From the NCBI GenBank assembly GCA_051294375.1, contig CM119266.1:1245554-1309553 (forward strand): DNA of 64,000 bases. The letters are read 5' to 3'. Below, piece after piece: positions 37,052-59,458 of this stretch. This DNA is from Paraspadella gotoi. Lineage: Eukaryota; Chaetognatha. The translations under genes and the position numbers were made by a program. The notes beneath the pieces were generated by a model. The model did not search any database. It worked only from the letters and a program-made list of their open reading frames with translations, and was not told where the DNA came from. Within the stretch, counting starts at the first letter, position 1. Each line of letters starts with the position of its first letter.

Positions 37052-38251
37052 TCATCCGGAGGAACACTTAAAATGCACGTTGCCTAGCAACCCGAAGGAC
37101 ATGAGTAGCAGCTCGTCCGCCTGCGTCTCGAGTCTCGAAATCTCCATGATTTGGACGCGTTTGATTTTGCCGTCGGCCTCCGGCGAATCATCGACGCATC
37201 GAATCATCTCCAGGCAGAGGCGCTTGGCCTCCAAGAGGGCCACTCGGGCTTTATCCACGTCCATGATCTGTAGAGGGGTTTCGACGGGTTGGTGGAGACG
37301 GAAGAGGGAAAAAAAAGAGTTCACTTTGTTTATTAGTTTAATTCAATTAGTTTATTGGTTTGTATTCTTAGGAACAAATGTTTATACTTTTTGGTAAATA
37401 CATTTCGTGGTAACCAAATTTGAGAAATCTTTTTTCACAGTAACCAGTCATAAAAATAAATAATGTGAAATGATAATTGTACAATTCTTTTCTTACCGAT
37501 ACAGGATAAAAATAAATCGACGATAAGACAAATCAGAGCTAACGATGTTTAAAACATAATGTGAGACGAATTTTTTTAAAATTTCGTATGAAACAAAAAA
37601 AATTTAAGTACGTTTGTCAAAGATTAATAAATACCAAATAGTTGCCAATTTAACATTCCAAACCCCCAAATAAAGCATGTGGGCGGCGTCGTACCTCGAA
37701 CGCTCCGTTAGCCTCGGCAAGCTTGTAGCAGACTCGCCCTTCCAACAGCCGAGCCTCTTTGTTGCGGTTGATCATCGGCTCGTCGTGGAGAAGATCAGCG
37801 AACTCGTCCTCCTCATCCTCTTCCTCCTCCACTTCTTCTTCCTGCTGCTCTTCCTCTTCCTCCTCATCCTCCAAGCCATCCTCCATTCTCCTATGGGAGA
37901 ATTAACGGGAGAATTAATGGGAGAATTAACGTAGGGACAGATTGATTGATTGATTTATAAGAATAACTGATTCGTAATTTGATTGATTGATCAAATACTT
38001 TTTTGATTAATTGGTAATTAATTTATCTAATGTTGACGTAATCATTAAATAATATTCTTATTTAATTTTTGATTAATTTTTTTAATTGCTTGTTTGACTG
38101 TGATTCTTCTAACCTAAATCGCTCTTCCTCCTCGATTATTTGAGCTCTGATTGACTTTCCGTTGCATTGTTCGCAGAGGCAATTAAACCCGTAAGACTCG
38201 GCCAGCTGACGTCTCCGCTTTTTTCTTGACTGAAATTGGGAAACGAGAACT

Positions 38252-38343
<92 letters not shown>

Positions 38344-39297
38344 GTTATTTAAAAATTCAGGGATTACTCAAGTTTTCTTCTTAAATTTGGTTATTTTTCA
38401 GGTACAACTGAATAGGGTTATTAATCTCATTTACATATTGAATAATTAACAATTCTGTCTCTAAAAATATCTTCAGTATTGATTCCAGCTCCATCACAAA
38501 TAGCATTAGAATAAAGGGAGAAAGGCGAGAAATATATAGTAGATTTTAGCTTACCAGTTAAAATGGGATAGTTGTTAATGTTAATGTTAAATTCGATTTC
38601 GTTGCCAAGTTAGCGAAAATTGTGGCAGTCATCAAATATCAAGAATCTCCCGATATTATTGTTTTAAGTTCATTAAAACAAGGTAGCTAAAAATAACCTT
38701 GGTGTTCATGACGTTGGGTCCATAACTGATCTTAATCTCTGTCCCTGCGGCGATGCGTTGGTTCGTTCTGACAACAATCTCGTTGTGAATGAAGTAAAAG
38801 TTGCAGTTTGGTTTGCAGCTGTGGTTAAACTGACTCGTGTGGAGGTAAGTCGCTGCCCCGATGGTGTTGTAGTCGCTGATCACCCGGTAGAGTCGATCCT
38901 GTCAAACGGTACAGGGATGTTTCACCATTTTATGATCTATTAACAAGTTGTCGAGAGGTAAAGTCGTTTTTCATGCTGGATTAAGAAAAATATTTTCGCG
39001 GTTAACCAGTGTTGTTGCGTTGGTTAACTTTAAAAAAATATTATCTCGGTGATTAATTTTAAAACACGAATGATTAGAACATTAATTGTTTACTAAATTT
39101 TTAATTCGCCGACCAGGCGAGAGCACCAAACGCCCCCGATTCGAAAACAACAACGGAAATAGCGAAAACAAAGAGAGTAACCAATGATAAAAAAAATCTT
39201 AAAAGCATAAGGATCAAGCCTGATGATAGTCATTTCATTGATGCGATGATAGTCATCATTCATCGTAAATAAAACAAACAAATGCGTGTATGAGTGA

Positions 39298-39374
<77 letters not shown>

Positions 39375-39691
39375 GGACAGTTTTCCCGCCAATGAAACGC
39401 AATCAGAATTTTTAGGGAAAAAATCTTTTAAAAGCAATAGGGATCGAGCCAGCTTTTCGATGGTAACCAAATATTAATGCGATGATAACTAAATATTGAT
39501 GCGATGATAACCAATAATTGATGCGATGATAATAAAATAACTGATGTGATGATAATCAAATGATTGATGCGATGATAGTCATTCATTGATGTGATGATAA
39601 TCATTCATTGATATGATGATAATCATTCATTGATGCGATGATAGTCCATTCATTCATTCTCATAAAACAAACAAATGCGTGTATGAATGAA

Positions 39692-39731
<40 letters not shown>

Positions 39732-40652
39732 AGAGAGAGAAAGAGTGGAGAGAGGCTGGTCAGTTCACTCTCGTTTATATAAAAGAATAATCAAAATTTT
39801 TAGAAAAAAAAAATTCACGAAAATCTCGGATTGTAAATTTGGGATTTTGTATTGAGAAAAAGCGCGGATAAATGGCGGAATAAAATAGAAAAAAAAGAGA
39901 GAGAGGAGAGAGAGGGAGAGAGAGCAGAGAGAGAGAGAGAGAGAGAGAAAGATAGGAGAGAAGCTGGACCGCCCCTGCAGAGCTGAACTCGTTTTTCGAC
40001 GTATCTGAGTAGGGACGAACTCTTTTCCTTTCTAATATTTTTTACTTATCAAAAAAAAATTTATGTCCTCATCTTAAAAAAGTATTTAATCTTGAATGAA
40101 ATTTTAGATTGTTCTTTTTTTTTAGAAGAAACCAGACCGAGTTCAAATTTCATATTTGCATATTTAACTAATTTATAAATATTTATCCCAACTCAAATAA
40201 TTATTAATTTTAAAAAGAATAAAAATGATTAAATATATACACTAAAAAAATTTACAATTTTAAAATTTTAAAAATTTTAGAAATAACAAAAAAAGTAATG
40301 TTTTTATTGACAATATCTCTCTTCTCAACTCCTATTTTAGATATAATTTGCCAATAGTGGGCCGACCGGTCCAAAGTTACAGTAATAAACAAAAAACAAA
40401 ATTTTTTTTTTGTTAGAAAGTTATATATGCAATTAAATTAATCCGCGCAATTGCCGGACGTATAGCAGCTATATGTACAGCAGCAAGCTGATGTACATGT
40501 GACATGTGCTTGCATTTTTTTCTAAAATGAATCCATGAAAATCTCGGATGTAAATTGGTATTTGTTATAGAGAAAAAAAATAAATGGCGATAATAAAAGT
40601 TTTTAGAAGGAAAAAATAATAAGAATTTTTCAAAAAACGAACGATCGTACAT

Positions 40653-40704
<52 letters not shown>

Positions 40705-40970
40705 AGGGAGAGGAAGAGAGATGAGAGGAGAGAGAGAGAGAGGAGAGAGAGAGAGAAAGCTGAACAGAGCCGGAACTCGTTTACTCGTTTACTCGTCGCC
40801 TTGTGAAAAAAAAGTGACTAAAAATTTTTTTTGTAAAAAAAAAGAGAGAGAGAGAGATAGAGAGAGCCGGAACTCGTTAATGACGGAGGTGAAAAAAATG
40901 ACTAAAAATTATTTTGTACAAAAAAAGAGATAGAAAGAGAGAAGAGAGGAGAGACAGATAGAGGGAAGAT

Positions 40971-41003
<33 letters not shown>

Positions 41004-41085
41004 GGAACTCGTTTACTCGTTTACAAAGTGAATAATTTTTTTTTTTTTAAAAAAAAAGAGAGAGAGAGAGAAGAGAGAAGAGAGA

Positions 41086-41116
<31 letters not shown>

Positions 41117-42416
41117 AGAGAGAGAGAGAGAGAGAGAGAGATGAAGAAAGTTTTCCCGCCAACGGATACGCAATATTAGGTCACTCTTGTTTATATCGCG
41201 CGTAATCTCGGTCAAGTTGATTTTTTTATACACGTTAACGTTTCCGTTGCCATCAAAACGCGTTATGAGGTCATGTTCCTCGACATTGTTTACTCGTTGC
41301 CCCGCAACGGCCACGAAATCCAGGTCAAGTAAGTTATTCTTCACATTTTCTCAAAAAAATCACGAAAATCTCAGATGTAAATTTGGATTTTGTATTGAGA
41401 AAGAAGCGCGGGAATAAATGGCGATAATAAAAGTTTTAGAAGGGAAAGAAATAATAAGAATTTTTCAAAAAACGGTGGTAAAACAAAGTGAATAAGTGAA
41501 TAATAAAAAAAGAAGAGAGACGAGAGAGAGAGAGAGAGAGAGAGGAGAGGAGACGGAAGGGAGAGAGAAGAGAGAGAGCCTGAACTCGTTTTTTTTAAAA
41601 CGATTCAGAAAAGGCGCGCCTGATCAAATATATATGTTTTTTAGAAAGAAAAAAATAATCAGAATTTTTATCCAAAACGAACGATCACGCAAGAGATCGC
41701 ACACAAAGAAGACAGAGAGAAACTGAACTCGTTTTTAAACGATTCAGAAAGGCAGCGCCTAAAAAAAAATATACATAATTAAAAAATAAATAAAAGAAAG
41801 GCAAAAAATGTTACAATGCGTTTACAATTGGAAAACTTTTCCAATTTTTTCCAATCGCAGCTTGTAAAAGATTTTTATTTTATTTGTATTAAAATTAAGA
41901 TATAGCTTAAAAAAAATCCTTTGAGTTCCCATTTTTTTAGAAATTTAAAATTTTTTTTTTTAATTTCATCTTCAATATTATATTACTGCAATATGTAAAT
42001 TAGCTTAAAGCATTTCTATATACTAATTTGGATATTATAATCAGTACTATAATCTCATTTGCATTATTGCAGTAAATCATAATGAAGTGGAAATTCAAAC
42101 AAAAAATACTTAAATCAAATGTAATAAGAAAATATCAAAGCTATTTCAAGTTGAGAAGCCATATCTAATTTTTTTAACTTACTATGATCGCACACTTTTG
42201 TAAAACTTTAGAATAATTCATAATAATTTTATTTAAAAAAAACGGTAAGTGACAGCCAAACCTATAAAAGCGTAGTAGTTTTTATTTAAAAAAAGCGTGA
42301 CGGCGACGACGACGACGACGACCGACGACGACGACGCGACGACGACGACTACGTCACAAAGAATCTCACCCGAAATATCATGGCTTGATAACAAAAACAA
42401 CATCAACGAAAAAAAG

Positions 42417-42447
<31 letters not shown>

Positions 42448-45239
42448 AATTCAACAACATCAACAACAAGAGCAAAAAGACGATTGGACGACAACGACAA
42501 CGACAACGACGACGATTCCCCCACGAAAATTTTCTCTTGTACAACAACGAGGACCAACCTGATTGTCCGTGAGCGGCTCCGAGGTGTGAATGGGATTCTT
42601 CCTCAACATCACGAACTCACTCATCTCGAACGAGTTGAACTTGACGCGTTGGATGTTGTCGAGGAGGTATGTCCCCAGGAAATGCTCGAGGTCGTCGTTA
42701 AGAAGTTCGTCTTCGGGATCGAGTTCGAGGCCTTCGATCTCGCGGGCGGACGAGCGGATGTGGTTCTGCGGAGGGGGGGGGGGAGATGTGGTCGGGTAGA
42801 AGAAAGCTGGTTTTTTTTTAAATTAATTTTCCTGTTTTTGTTTTCTTTTTCCAAGATAAAAACATCTTCAAATATATTTGTTTTTTTTTTTTGCCAAATG
42901 ATTTAGGAAAAATTGAATATTTATTTCACTAAACAACTTCCTGTTGTAGTAGGAGGAAGTTCTTTTTTTATTTTTTCGCGCCGATAAGTGGTTAATTAGT
43001 AGTTATAATTATTGTTAGATTAAAACTTAAAAATGAAAAGAAGAGCATCTCAAAAAGGCCACAGACCTAAAGCTGTTTTCTCCCATATTTTCTAATAAGT
43101 TTTGTCAGAAAATTCAAATTTGACATGCACAATGCAGGAATGTCTATTGTCCAACCTGCATGGCGCGAAAGAGTCCCCCCCCCTTCATGATCTCCACAAA
43201 GAGCTTGGCGATAATGGCGTGCTTGAGACAGTGCTCTCCGGGGATGACGTGCCAGTTGCTGAGTAGGTCCAGTTCGCTGGGCGAGGGCATGTTGTTGCGG
43301 TCCAGAAAGGATCGGAGGGAGATCATTTTGTGAGCCATGTAGACCTACAGTGAAGTTGAGATGGAGCGTGAGATTGGGGAAAGCTTTGGAATATGAACAA
43401 CTTGAAAACATTCAAACTTTCCACTGAAAAGCAAACATGTCCGCCTAGATTTATAAAAACATTGGAATATAAAAAAACACATTAAAATCAATTTGGTATA
43501 AAATATTAACAGTCATGAAAATCAATAAAACAACAAAGATCGAAAATAATTCGACGCAAGTAAGCGTATTTTTGCAAACGTACGACTACAATTATCGTTC
43601 ACCTGCACTGCGTTGTGCCAGCCGTGGAGAAACATTCGGAAGGCGAGTGGATAGAGCTTGAGACTCTGAAGACCCTGGAGAAAGGGACACTCGTAGCGGT
43701 GGAAGGTCTCGAGTCCCTCCATGAGACAAGAGTCCGAGCAGAAGAAAGTGTCGTCGCATTTGTCACATCGACGGAACTTGGTGTCATCTTCGAAGAAAAT
43801 GGCGGGAGATGCAGAGATTTATTAATGTTAATTATTAATTATTAATTATTAATGTTGTAAATAATCATATTGACGGAGAGTCAGATGTAACTCGATGAAA
43901 TTGTAAAGTGAATGTTAAATTTGGACAGAACTGCGTTTATATCACGTTAATCAACTAAACTAACCAATATCCTTACCTTTCAACCTGAGGAAACAGTTTG
44001 CGCAGTGGGTGAGTTTGAACTCCCCGTTGAGGACGCTGGCGAAGGGCTTCTCCCTGACGACGAGTTGGCCGGCCTCGAGATCTTGGCCGGCGACGATGAA
44101 GCGGCCGCGGACGTCGCTGCGTCTGGCGCGGACGTCGGCGCGTTCCGTTAGTTTCGTCTGTGCGGTGGGCGTGTTGAATTGAATTGAATTGAATTCATTT
44201 GAATTGAATTGAATTGAATTGAATTGAATTGAATCGAATTCATTTGAATTGAATTGAATTGAATTGAATGATTTGGCCGGCAAAAAGAATGCTCCGTAAA
44301 CACTATGGATACTGTTAAATGACAAAAAAGATTTATGTTGACATCCGAAGGGATCTTTAGTGAAAAAACAAGTGAAAGTGATTGATAAAAGTAAGTTGTG
44401 ATAATGTTACGATCATTTTCGCATGTTACAGAATTCTCTAATATGTGCGCGCATCCATGCGCACGCGGACTTCAAACTCTCTCACACACACCTTATAANN
44501 NNNNNNNNTAGTGACTGACGAAACAGATAAAACAAGTGAAAGTGATTGATAAAAGTAAGTTGTGATAATGTTACGATCATTTTCGCATGTCACAGAATTC
44601 TCTAATATGTGCGCGCATCCTTGCGCCTGCGCACGAGCACTTCAATCTCTCTCACACACACACACCTTATAATCCGTCGTCGGGCGCGGCGGAGAGGCGA
44701 TGAAATGTCTTCCTTGGCTGGATTGACGTCCGACGCTTCTCTTCCGACTCCCTGTTCGTCGAACCAATGATCCCAGACGACCTGGACGGACTCTTCGAAA
44801 GGCTTCCACTCGACGTTCTCCGACACGAACTGCATCCAGTCGTCCGGACACGTATCCATGTTGGCGAGCGTCTCCACGTCGTGGGCGGCGCACTCTCGCG
44901 TCACCGTCTCGCGGATCAACTTCATCCAATCTCGCGTCGGAGACATCTTGAGGCGATTCACGCGGCGACGGAAGACTTGGGGGGGCTGGGGATGGTGTTA
45001 GGGAAGGGAGGGGTAAAGTGGGGAGAGATGAGAAGGGAGGAAGGAAGTAAAGAACTTAGGGCATGGGAGCGTTGTGTGGCGGTTGAGCAAAAAGGTGCAA
45101 CTTTTATTTTTTATTTTCCTCACTCAAGTTTGGGCAGAAACTATACAGAAAAATATGAAATTGCACAACGGAAGGCTATCAAAAGAGCTCACTCACCTTT
45201 GTCGTCGACTGTAATCACAAACAGACGATCTTTTTCCAT
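37052..45239 (-). CDS. SMYD-family protein (MYND + SET), SMYD4-like, 10 coding exons
   Basis: Predicted lysine methyltransferase. Exons in transcript order: 45197-45239, about 44662-44975, 43977-44157, 43603-43787, 43156-43344, 42559-42765, 38698-38898, 38114-38229, 37695-37890, 37052-37267; about 615 residues. GRFIVAGQDLEAGQLVVREK opens the SET domain. The MYND finger (about 165-212) reads HCANC, CDKCDDTFFCSDSC, HRYEC. SET core: FNHSCKPNC (about 397-405), ISYGP; post-SET CLCEQC. The YGP plus YGFNC spacing favours SMYD4 over SMYD1-3, but the N-terminal TPR region of vertebrate SMYD4 is not seen. The start ATG (45237-45239) lies in a 43-nt exon. The exon 2 donor is uncertain: the best consensus site (44666) breaks frame, while a site four bases on keeps it. 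An acidic run EEEEEEQQEEEVEEEEDEED follows the SET part. Confidence 0.88.
37886..37932. repeat. Three-copy 14-15 bp repeat at a 3' splice site
   Basis: Three copies of GGGAGAATTAA(C/T) directly abut the acceptor of SMYD exon 9 (37890). In the transcript they read TTAATTCTCCC three times and build the polypyrimidine tract. Confidence 0.85.
38252..38342. repeat. (ATT)n microsatellite
   Basis: About 30 copies of the ATT trinucleotide, just upstream of SMYD exon 8. Confidence 0.95.
39200..41760. repeat. Composite long-unit repeat built around (GA)n tracts
   Basis: The 3.7-kb SMYD intron is mostly a degenerate array. Recurring blocks are (GA)n; CCGGAACTCGTTTACTCG or CTGAACTCGTTTTT; GTTTTCCCGCCAA; AAATGGCGATAATAAAAGTT; and AATAATAAGAATTTTT followed by AAAACG. 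Copies of these blocks occur near 39373, 39753, 39961, 40570, 40762, 40866, 41003, 41147, 41418, 41580 and 41722. A shorter GATG-rich array (unit near TTGATGCGATGATAATCA) fills 39460-39650. No coding potential is seen. Confidence 0.8.
42304..42353. repeat. (GAC)n trinucleotide tract
   Basis: About 15 near-perfect GAC/CGA units in the SMYD intron between exons 6 and 7, followed by a long A run at 42412-42445. Confidence 0.9.
44166..44272. repeat. (GAATT)n pentanucleotide repeat
   Basis: About 18 GAATT units interrupted twice by GAATTCATTT, close to the acceptor of SMYD exon 3 (44157). Confidence 0.93.
44369..44676. repeat. Duplicated contig end around a 10-N gap, reaching SMYD exon 2
   Basis: About 130-140 bp containing ACAAGTGAAAGTGATTGATA and TTCTCTAATATGTGCGCGCA occur on both sides of the N run at 44499-44508, with a few substitutions. 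The left copy even repeats the CACACACACCTTATAA of the SMYD exon 2 donor. The overlap is probably an unmerged allele or contig end, and it ends where the exon 2 frame becomes uncertain. Confidence 0.92.
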
Positions 45240-46027
45240 AAATTAACGATCACATCTTCTTTGGCAGCGACAAATTTAAGCGCAATTGTATGCCAATGAA
45301 GTTTAAGTATATTAAGTTTAAGCAATTTAATTGACTTCCGATTTTAATCCGAGAGACGCCGGCAATTGAATTTCCGTTGCAGATGGTAGTTGTCGACGTC
45401 GCTTCGAGATTGTCGGATTGAATATCTACCAATTGGATAAGTATAAAGAAGAAGCAAACATAACAGAACAAATCCGAAAACAAATCGCGGTGGCGATAAA
45501 ACGAATGTAGATAGACAGAACCATAATTCTTTACAATGACTGCGTTTTAAGACAGCGTAGATATTGTTTTACGATCCTTACAATTTTTGCCATGAAAATG
45601 TTTTCTTTCTAACTAATGATCAATAGGATATCACAGAAATAGGATTCGGTTTGAAAATTGACTATAATGACTAGTAGGATTGCTAACTCGATTTATGAAA
45701 TATGCATTTTCTACTACTTAGTCTCCACCTATAGGAGCAATAGGTCAACAACAAAATTTTCCCAATAAAATAATTAAGTAATAAACTTATATCATTTTGA
45801 TAATAAATATTAAAAAAAAAGCTTCAAAAAAAAGCTGTAGATCCATTTTTAGGAATTTGGTATTAAGGGTACATCTCCATATTAATGTAAGTATTTTGAT
45901 TCATTTTGAGCCCGTTTTTAAAAAAAGTGGCAGTGATGAATGTTTTTAGAGGATTGTGAGGGTTAAACCCAAAGCTTTTCGAGATTAAAACTGTTTTTCC
46001 TTTTGAAAATGAAACAAATTAACAAAG
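45240..46027. other. Intergenic between retm and SMYD, 0.8 kb
   Basis: AT-rich, no ORF of interest. It must hold the SMYD promoter and the 3' UTR of the SEC14-like gene. This is the shortest gap between recognised long genes here. Confidence 0.6.
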
Positions 46028-55699
<9,672 letters not shown>

Positions 55700-55758
55700 T
55701 TTCGGGCCGCGTAGTTTTGTTTCGATTGAAATCAAAACAAAAACATGAAACGAAAACA

Positions 55759-55789
<31 letters not shown>

Positions 55790-56146
55790 TGACGACGCCG
55801 GGAGGATTTATTGGCTTCGAGAGACGTTGAAGTGGATTAAAGGGAAGGAAGACGAAGAAAGCAGTTTGGGTGTTTGCACAAAATGCGATCAGTCACTGGT
55901 TTTGACTGCATAAGATGCGATAATGAGACGTCGTTTCAATCTTTTAACGTTGGTACGTTGGCGTCAGATATTGTGATTCGTGAACATTGTGAGCATCATG
56001 AACGCAGTGAAGAGCGCATTTGAGATTTTGCACTGATGAGGTCGGCACCTGTCGAAATCTCCGGTCGTTGGCTGAAACGAAAGATTTTTTTTTGGTTCAA
56101 CTTTTCTGTTCTTAGAGGTGAGTCTAAGAGAGAGAGAGATGAGAGC

Positions 56147-56219
<73 letters not shown>

Positions 56220-56697
56220 AGAGAGTAAAAAAGACAGCGAGTAAAAAAGAGAGGGATTTAGTCGTTATGACAAACTATATCCCGTGTTTTATTGCGTTCG
56301 ATTTGATTCGCCCTGTAGTTCGTTTAAAAAATCAACACGAAGATGAACTTTTCAACTTTTTTTTTAAAATTAGGGTGGAGTTGTATTTGCCAGCCGATTA
56401 ATTCTTAAATTAAAATGTAATAAAAAAATTGTTTACCAAATTTGTTAAATTTGTGTGACATTTGAAGCAAAGTGTTTTAATATGTTTGCCTAGATTAGAT
56501 TTTGTTTGTTTGACAAAAAATTAAAAATACTCTAAAATGAATACTGAAAAAAAAGAATATATTCCTTATAAATTAAGAAAAAAAAACTTACACCAAAATA
56601 CTTTCTTTAATCAGTTTAAGATATTTGAGAAACCAGGTTTTGAGCGAAAAAGAGAGTGAGAGAGTGAAAGTTTAAGAGATTGAAAGTGAGCGAAAGA

Positions 56698-56698
<1 letters not shown>

Positions 56699-56779
<81 letters not shown>
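56699..56779. repeat. (GA)n microsatellite
   Basis: About 80 bp of pure GA in intergenic DNA, followed 110 bp on by a shorter GA run at 56894-56942. Confidence 0.95.
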
Positions 56780-56781
<2 letters not shown>

Positions 56782-57156
56782 CAAAATATTTAAAAGATCC
56801 CGCGCCGGGCAAATGTTATAAAGCGTTGAATAAAACTTTTCTGGTAGTTTATTAGAAATAAAACGGCGAAGCGATGAAAGCGATAGATAGAGATAGAGAG
56901 AGAGAGAGAGAGAAGAGAGAGAAGAGAGAAGAGAGAGAGAGATATAATTTTCAGGGATTTGTTTTCGTTGTTGGGTTGGCCACGTCGAAAAATTCCCCAG
57001 TGATAGTAAGACGTCGCAAATTCGAGAAAGATAATTTCCCAATGAAAAATAAAATGGGGACAGAAACACCTATTTTCGGAGAAACAATTTTCTAAAAAAA
57101 GATTTTCTGGTTGAAAAAAAAAAATCAAGAAAAACAATGATTAATTACAATTGAAA

Positions 57157-57230
57157 AGTTGTAACCGGCCTCGAAACCGGGTCTTCCCCACGACTACCCC
57201 TCGAGGCCAACCGCTGATCCAAAAAGCCTC
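57157..57230 (-). repeat. tRNA-derived SINE head or pseudo-tRNA
   Basis: On the minus strand TGGATCAGCGGTTGG resembles a Pol III A box. About 35 bases on, GACCCGGTTTCGAGGCCGGT forms a T-arm with a B-box-like core, soon followed by TTTT, a Pol III terminator. No proper anticodon arm or acceptor stem can be folded by eye, so a SINE head is more likely than a working tRNA. Confidence 0.5.
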
Positions 57231-57802
57231 TCGTCCTCGGGCCCAAGATATTACGAGGTCCTCCCGAGCGATCGGTATTTATCAAGGGCAGGAGGAAGAT
57301 GAAGAGGAGGAGGTGCTGGAGTAAGTGAAGAAGCTGGAGCAGTCGGTGAGGAGGAGCGGGAAGAGGAAGAGGAGCAGGAAAAAAAAAGAGAGATGAGCTG
57401 GGGACGATTTTTATCTTTTTTTTTATAAAAAAAAATCTTTTTTTTTCCTAAATCAGAGTTTGAGTCTAAATTCGTTGCATTGATTCGCAGACGGAAGTTG
57501 TTGTTGTTGTTGTTGTTGCATTTATCCTGCTAATCTCTATATTGAACATCAGATGTCACAGATCAAAGTAATCATTATTAAATGAAAAAAAAAGGTTTAT
57601 TTTTAATTAGTGACTGAGTTTTTATTTCCAAAAATATAATTGAACTACATAAAAATTAAGCGAAAATCCAAAAAAAAAGGAAATAAGGTCTTAATAAAAA
57701 AATTTTAAAATAAAAATTGAAAAAGATTGAAAAAAAAAAGCATCAAAACAAAACGATCGGATCTGAAGGATAACAAAAAGCGCGTGAAAATATTGAGAGA
57801 GT

Positions 57803-57866
<64 letters not shown>

Positions 57867-57955
57867 TTAATCAATCCCATGTTAAAAGTAAATAGCTCAA
57901 ACTGTTCATTCTCAACCTCTGTGAGTCTATGTATCATTTATAAATCAGAAAAGAT

Positions 57956-57957
<2 letters not shown>

Positions 57958-57995
<38 letters not shown>
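57958..57995. repeat. (AT)n microsatellite
   Basis: About 38 bp of alternating TA, followed by two shorter ATATAT runs. Confidence 0.95.
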
Positions 57996-57999
<4 letters not shown>

Positions 58000-59178
58000 C
58001 TTCATATATATATACTTTTTTTCATGGCTTGTTGTTGTCGGATTTCAACGCGACTTTTCCTTTTTTCATCCGGGTTTCGATGTGTTTAATAATTTCATCC
58101 GGAAATCGAATTTGCGACTCCGAGTCCGAAACGATTACGACGCGAAAGAAAACAAAAGGGAAAAGCGATGGACGGGAGACGGACGTTAGGGTCCAGCGGT
58201 ACCACTGCGCCCACTACACCTGACCACGCCCCCTACTCCTCCAGCTATTGCCGTCCCAAGTTTCCGGTTTTTCGTCAGCAAAACTCCTCAAAGTTTTCGT
58301 CGCAAAGGATAAAAGGCTCGTCGTCGTCGTTGTCGTCGTCGTCATCATCTTGGTCATCGCAGTTTCGATCGTCTCATTTTTTGCTTTGGTGGCATTTCTT
58401 CGCTTTGAGGTCAAAAGTTGAAATGAAAAGCGCAAACTCCTATTTTCTTTCCTCTTTCTTTTAATCTATAGTCTATACATCCGATTTTCGAAATCGAACG
58501 AAAATTGAAATATAAATAAAAAGATAAATATTGAATTAGAGAGTTTGATATTACATAGGAAAGATTAAGTTTAAACTAAGGACTTTCAATTGTTGCTTTC
58601 TTACCCTCCCTATCTCTAACAAAAAAAAATATTAAAAATTAAATCAATATATTTTTCTATAAACTTAGCAAATTTCGTTTTATTTTCTGGATATGGTTCC
58701 GCTTCGAACTCCCACGCAGCGGCGAAAAAAGAGAAGTTTTCGGTGGGTAAGTTCATTCCATCGACGGATGAGTGCGGAACGGCTGAGTTTTTCCAACGGG
58801 TGAGTTTCGAAAGGATCGAGTCCGCGATTGGAAGCCAGAAACCTCACTTTTCACGTCGAAGCAAAGAATTTTCCTTTGAGAAAAAGCAAACAATGACGAT
58901 GACGACGACGACGACGACAACGTACTTTCGGGGTTCTCTCAGGTTCAGAGACTGCCTCGCCTTGAGCTCGAGACCAGGTCTAGTAATTCGAGCTCGTCTA
59001 ATATGTTTTTCGCAAGACTGGAGCACCTCCTCCGACTGATAGCTAACATTCCATTTGGGTAGTTAGTTAACTTTAATAAACAAAGAAAACGATTCGATTG
59101 GAGTTGTATATATTACTATACAGAAACAACGTTTAATCGCAATAATTAACAATAGATTATCAAAAATGTTGTCAAGAA

Positions 59179-59311
59179 AATTCGATTTTTCGCGACTGAA
59201 ATCGACAAAACAAACAAACTAATATTAATAACATTGAAATGNNNNNNNNNNGAAAATTCGATTTCTCGTGAATGAAATCGACAAAACAAACAAACTAATA
59301 ACATTGAAATG
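59179..59311. repeat. Duplicated contig end around a 10-N gap
   Basis: About 60 bp containing GAAATCGACAAAACAAACAA and ACTAAT, then ATAACATTGAAATG, occur on both sides of the N run at 59242-59251, with a small deletion and a few substitutions. Confidence 0.92.
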
Positions 59312-59458
59312 ACGCGTTTTGCTATGTATAACTGGATAACGATAATTACTGACGATTGTATCGTGGAATATACAAGCGCCGCTTACAAGAACCATAACTA
59401 CTAGGGAACGTTTCCTACGACAATGAATGTCATGAATCTTCGACGGCCTTTAATTCAT

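Larger units (their letters stand above)
55700..59458. other. Intergenic between the carotenoid oxygenase and retm
   Basis: No gene recognised. It contains (GAC)n at about 55759-55790, (GA)n at 56145-56218, 56699-56779 and 57798-57865, (AT)n at 57958-57995, a tRNA-derived fragment at 57157-57230, and a duplicated contig end around a 10-N gap (59179-59311). The retm promoter should lie just above 55699. Confidence 0.6.

Noticed and set aside
43960-44325. Longer SMYD exon 3 running through the GAATT repeat in frame
   Set aside because: The part beyond 44157 only translates the pentanucleotide repeat, and CACCGCACAG at 44157 is a good acceptor.
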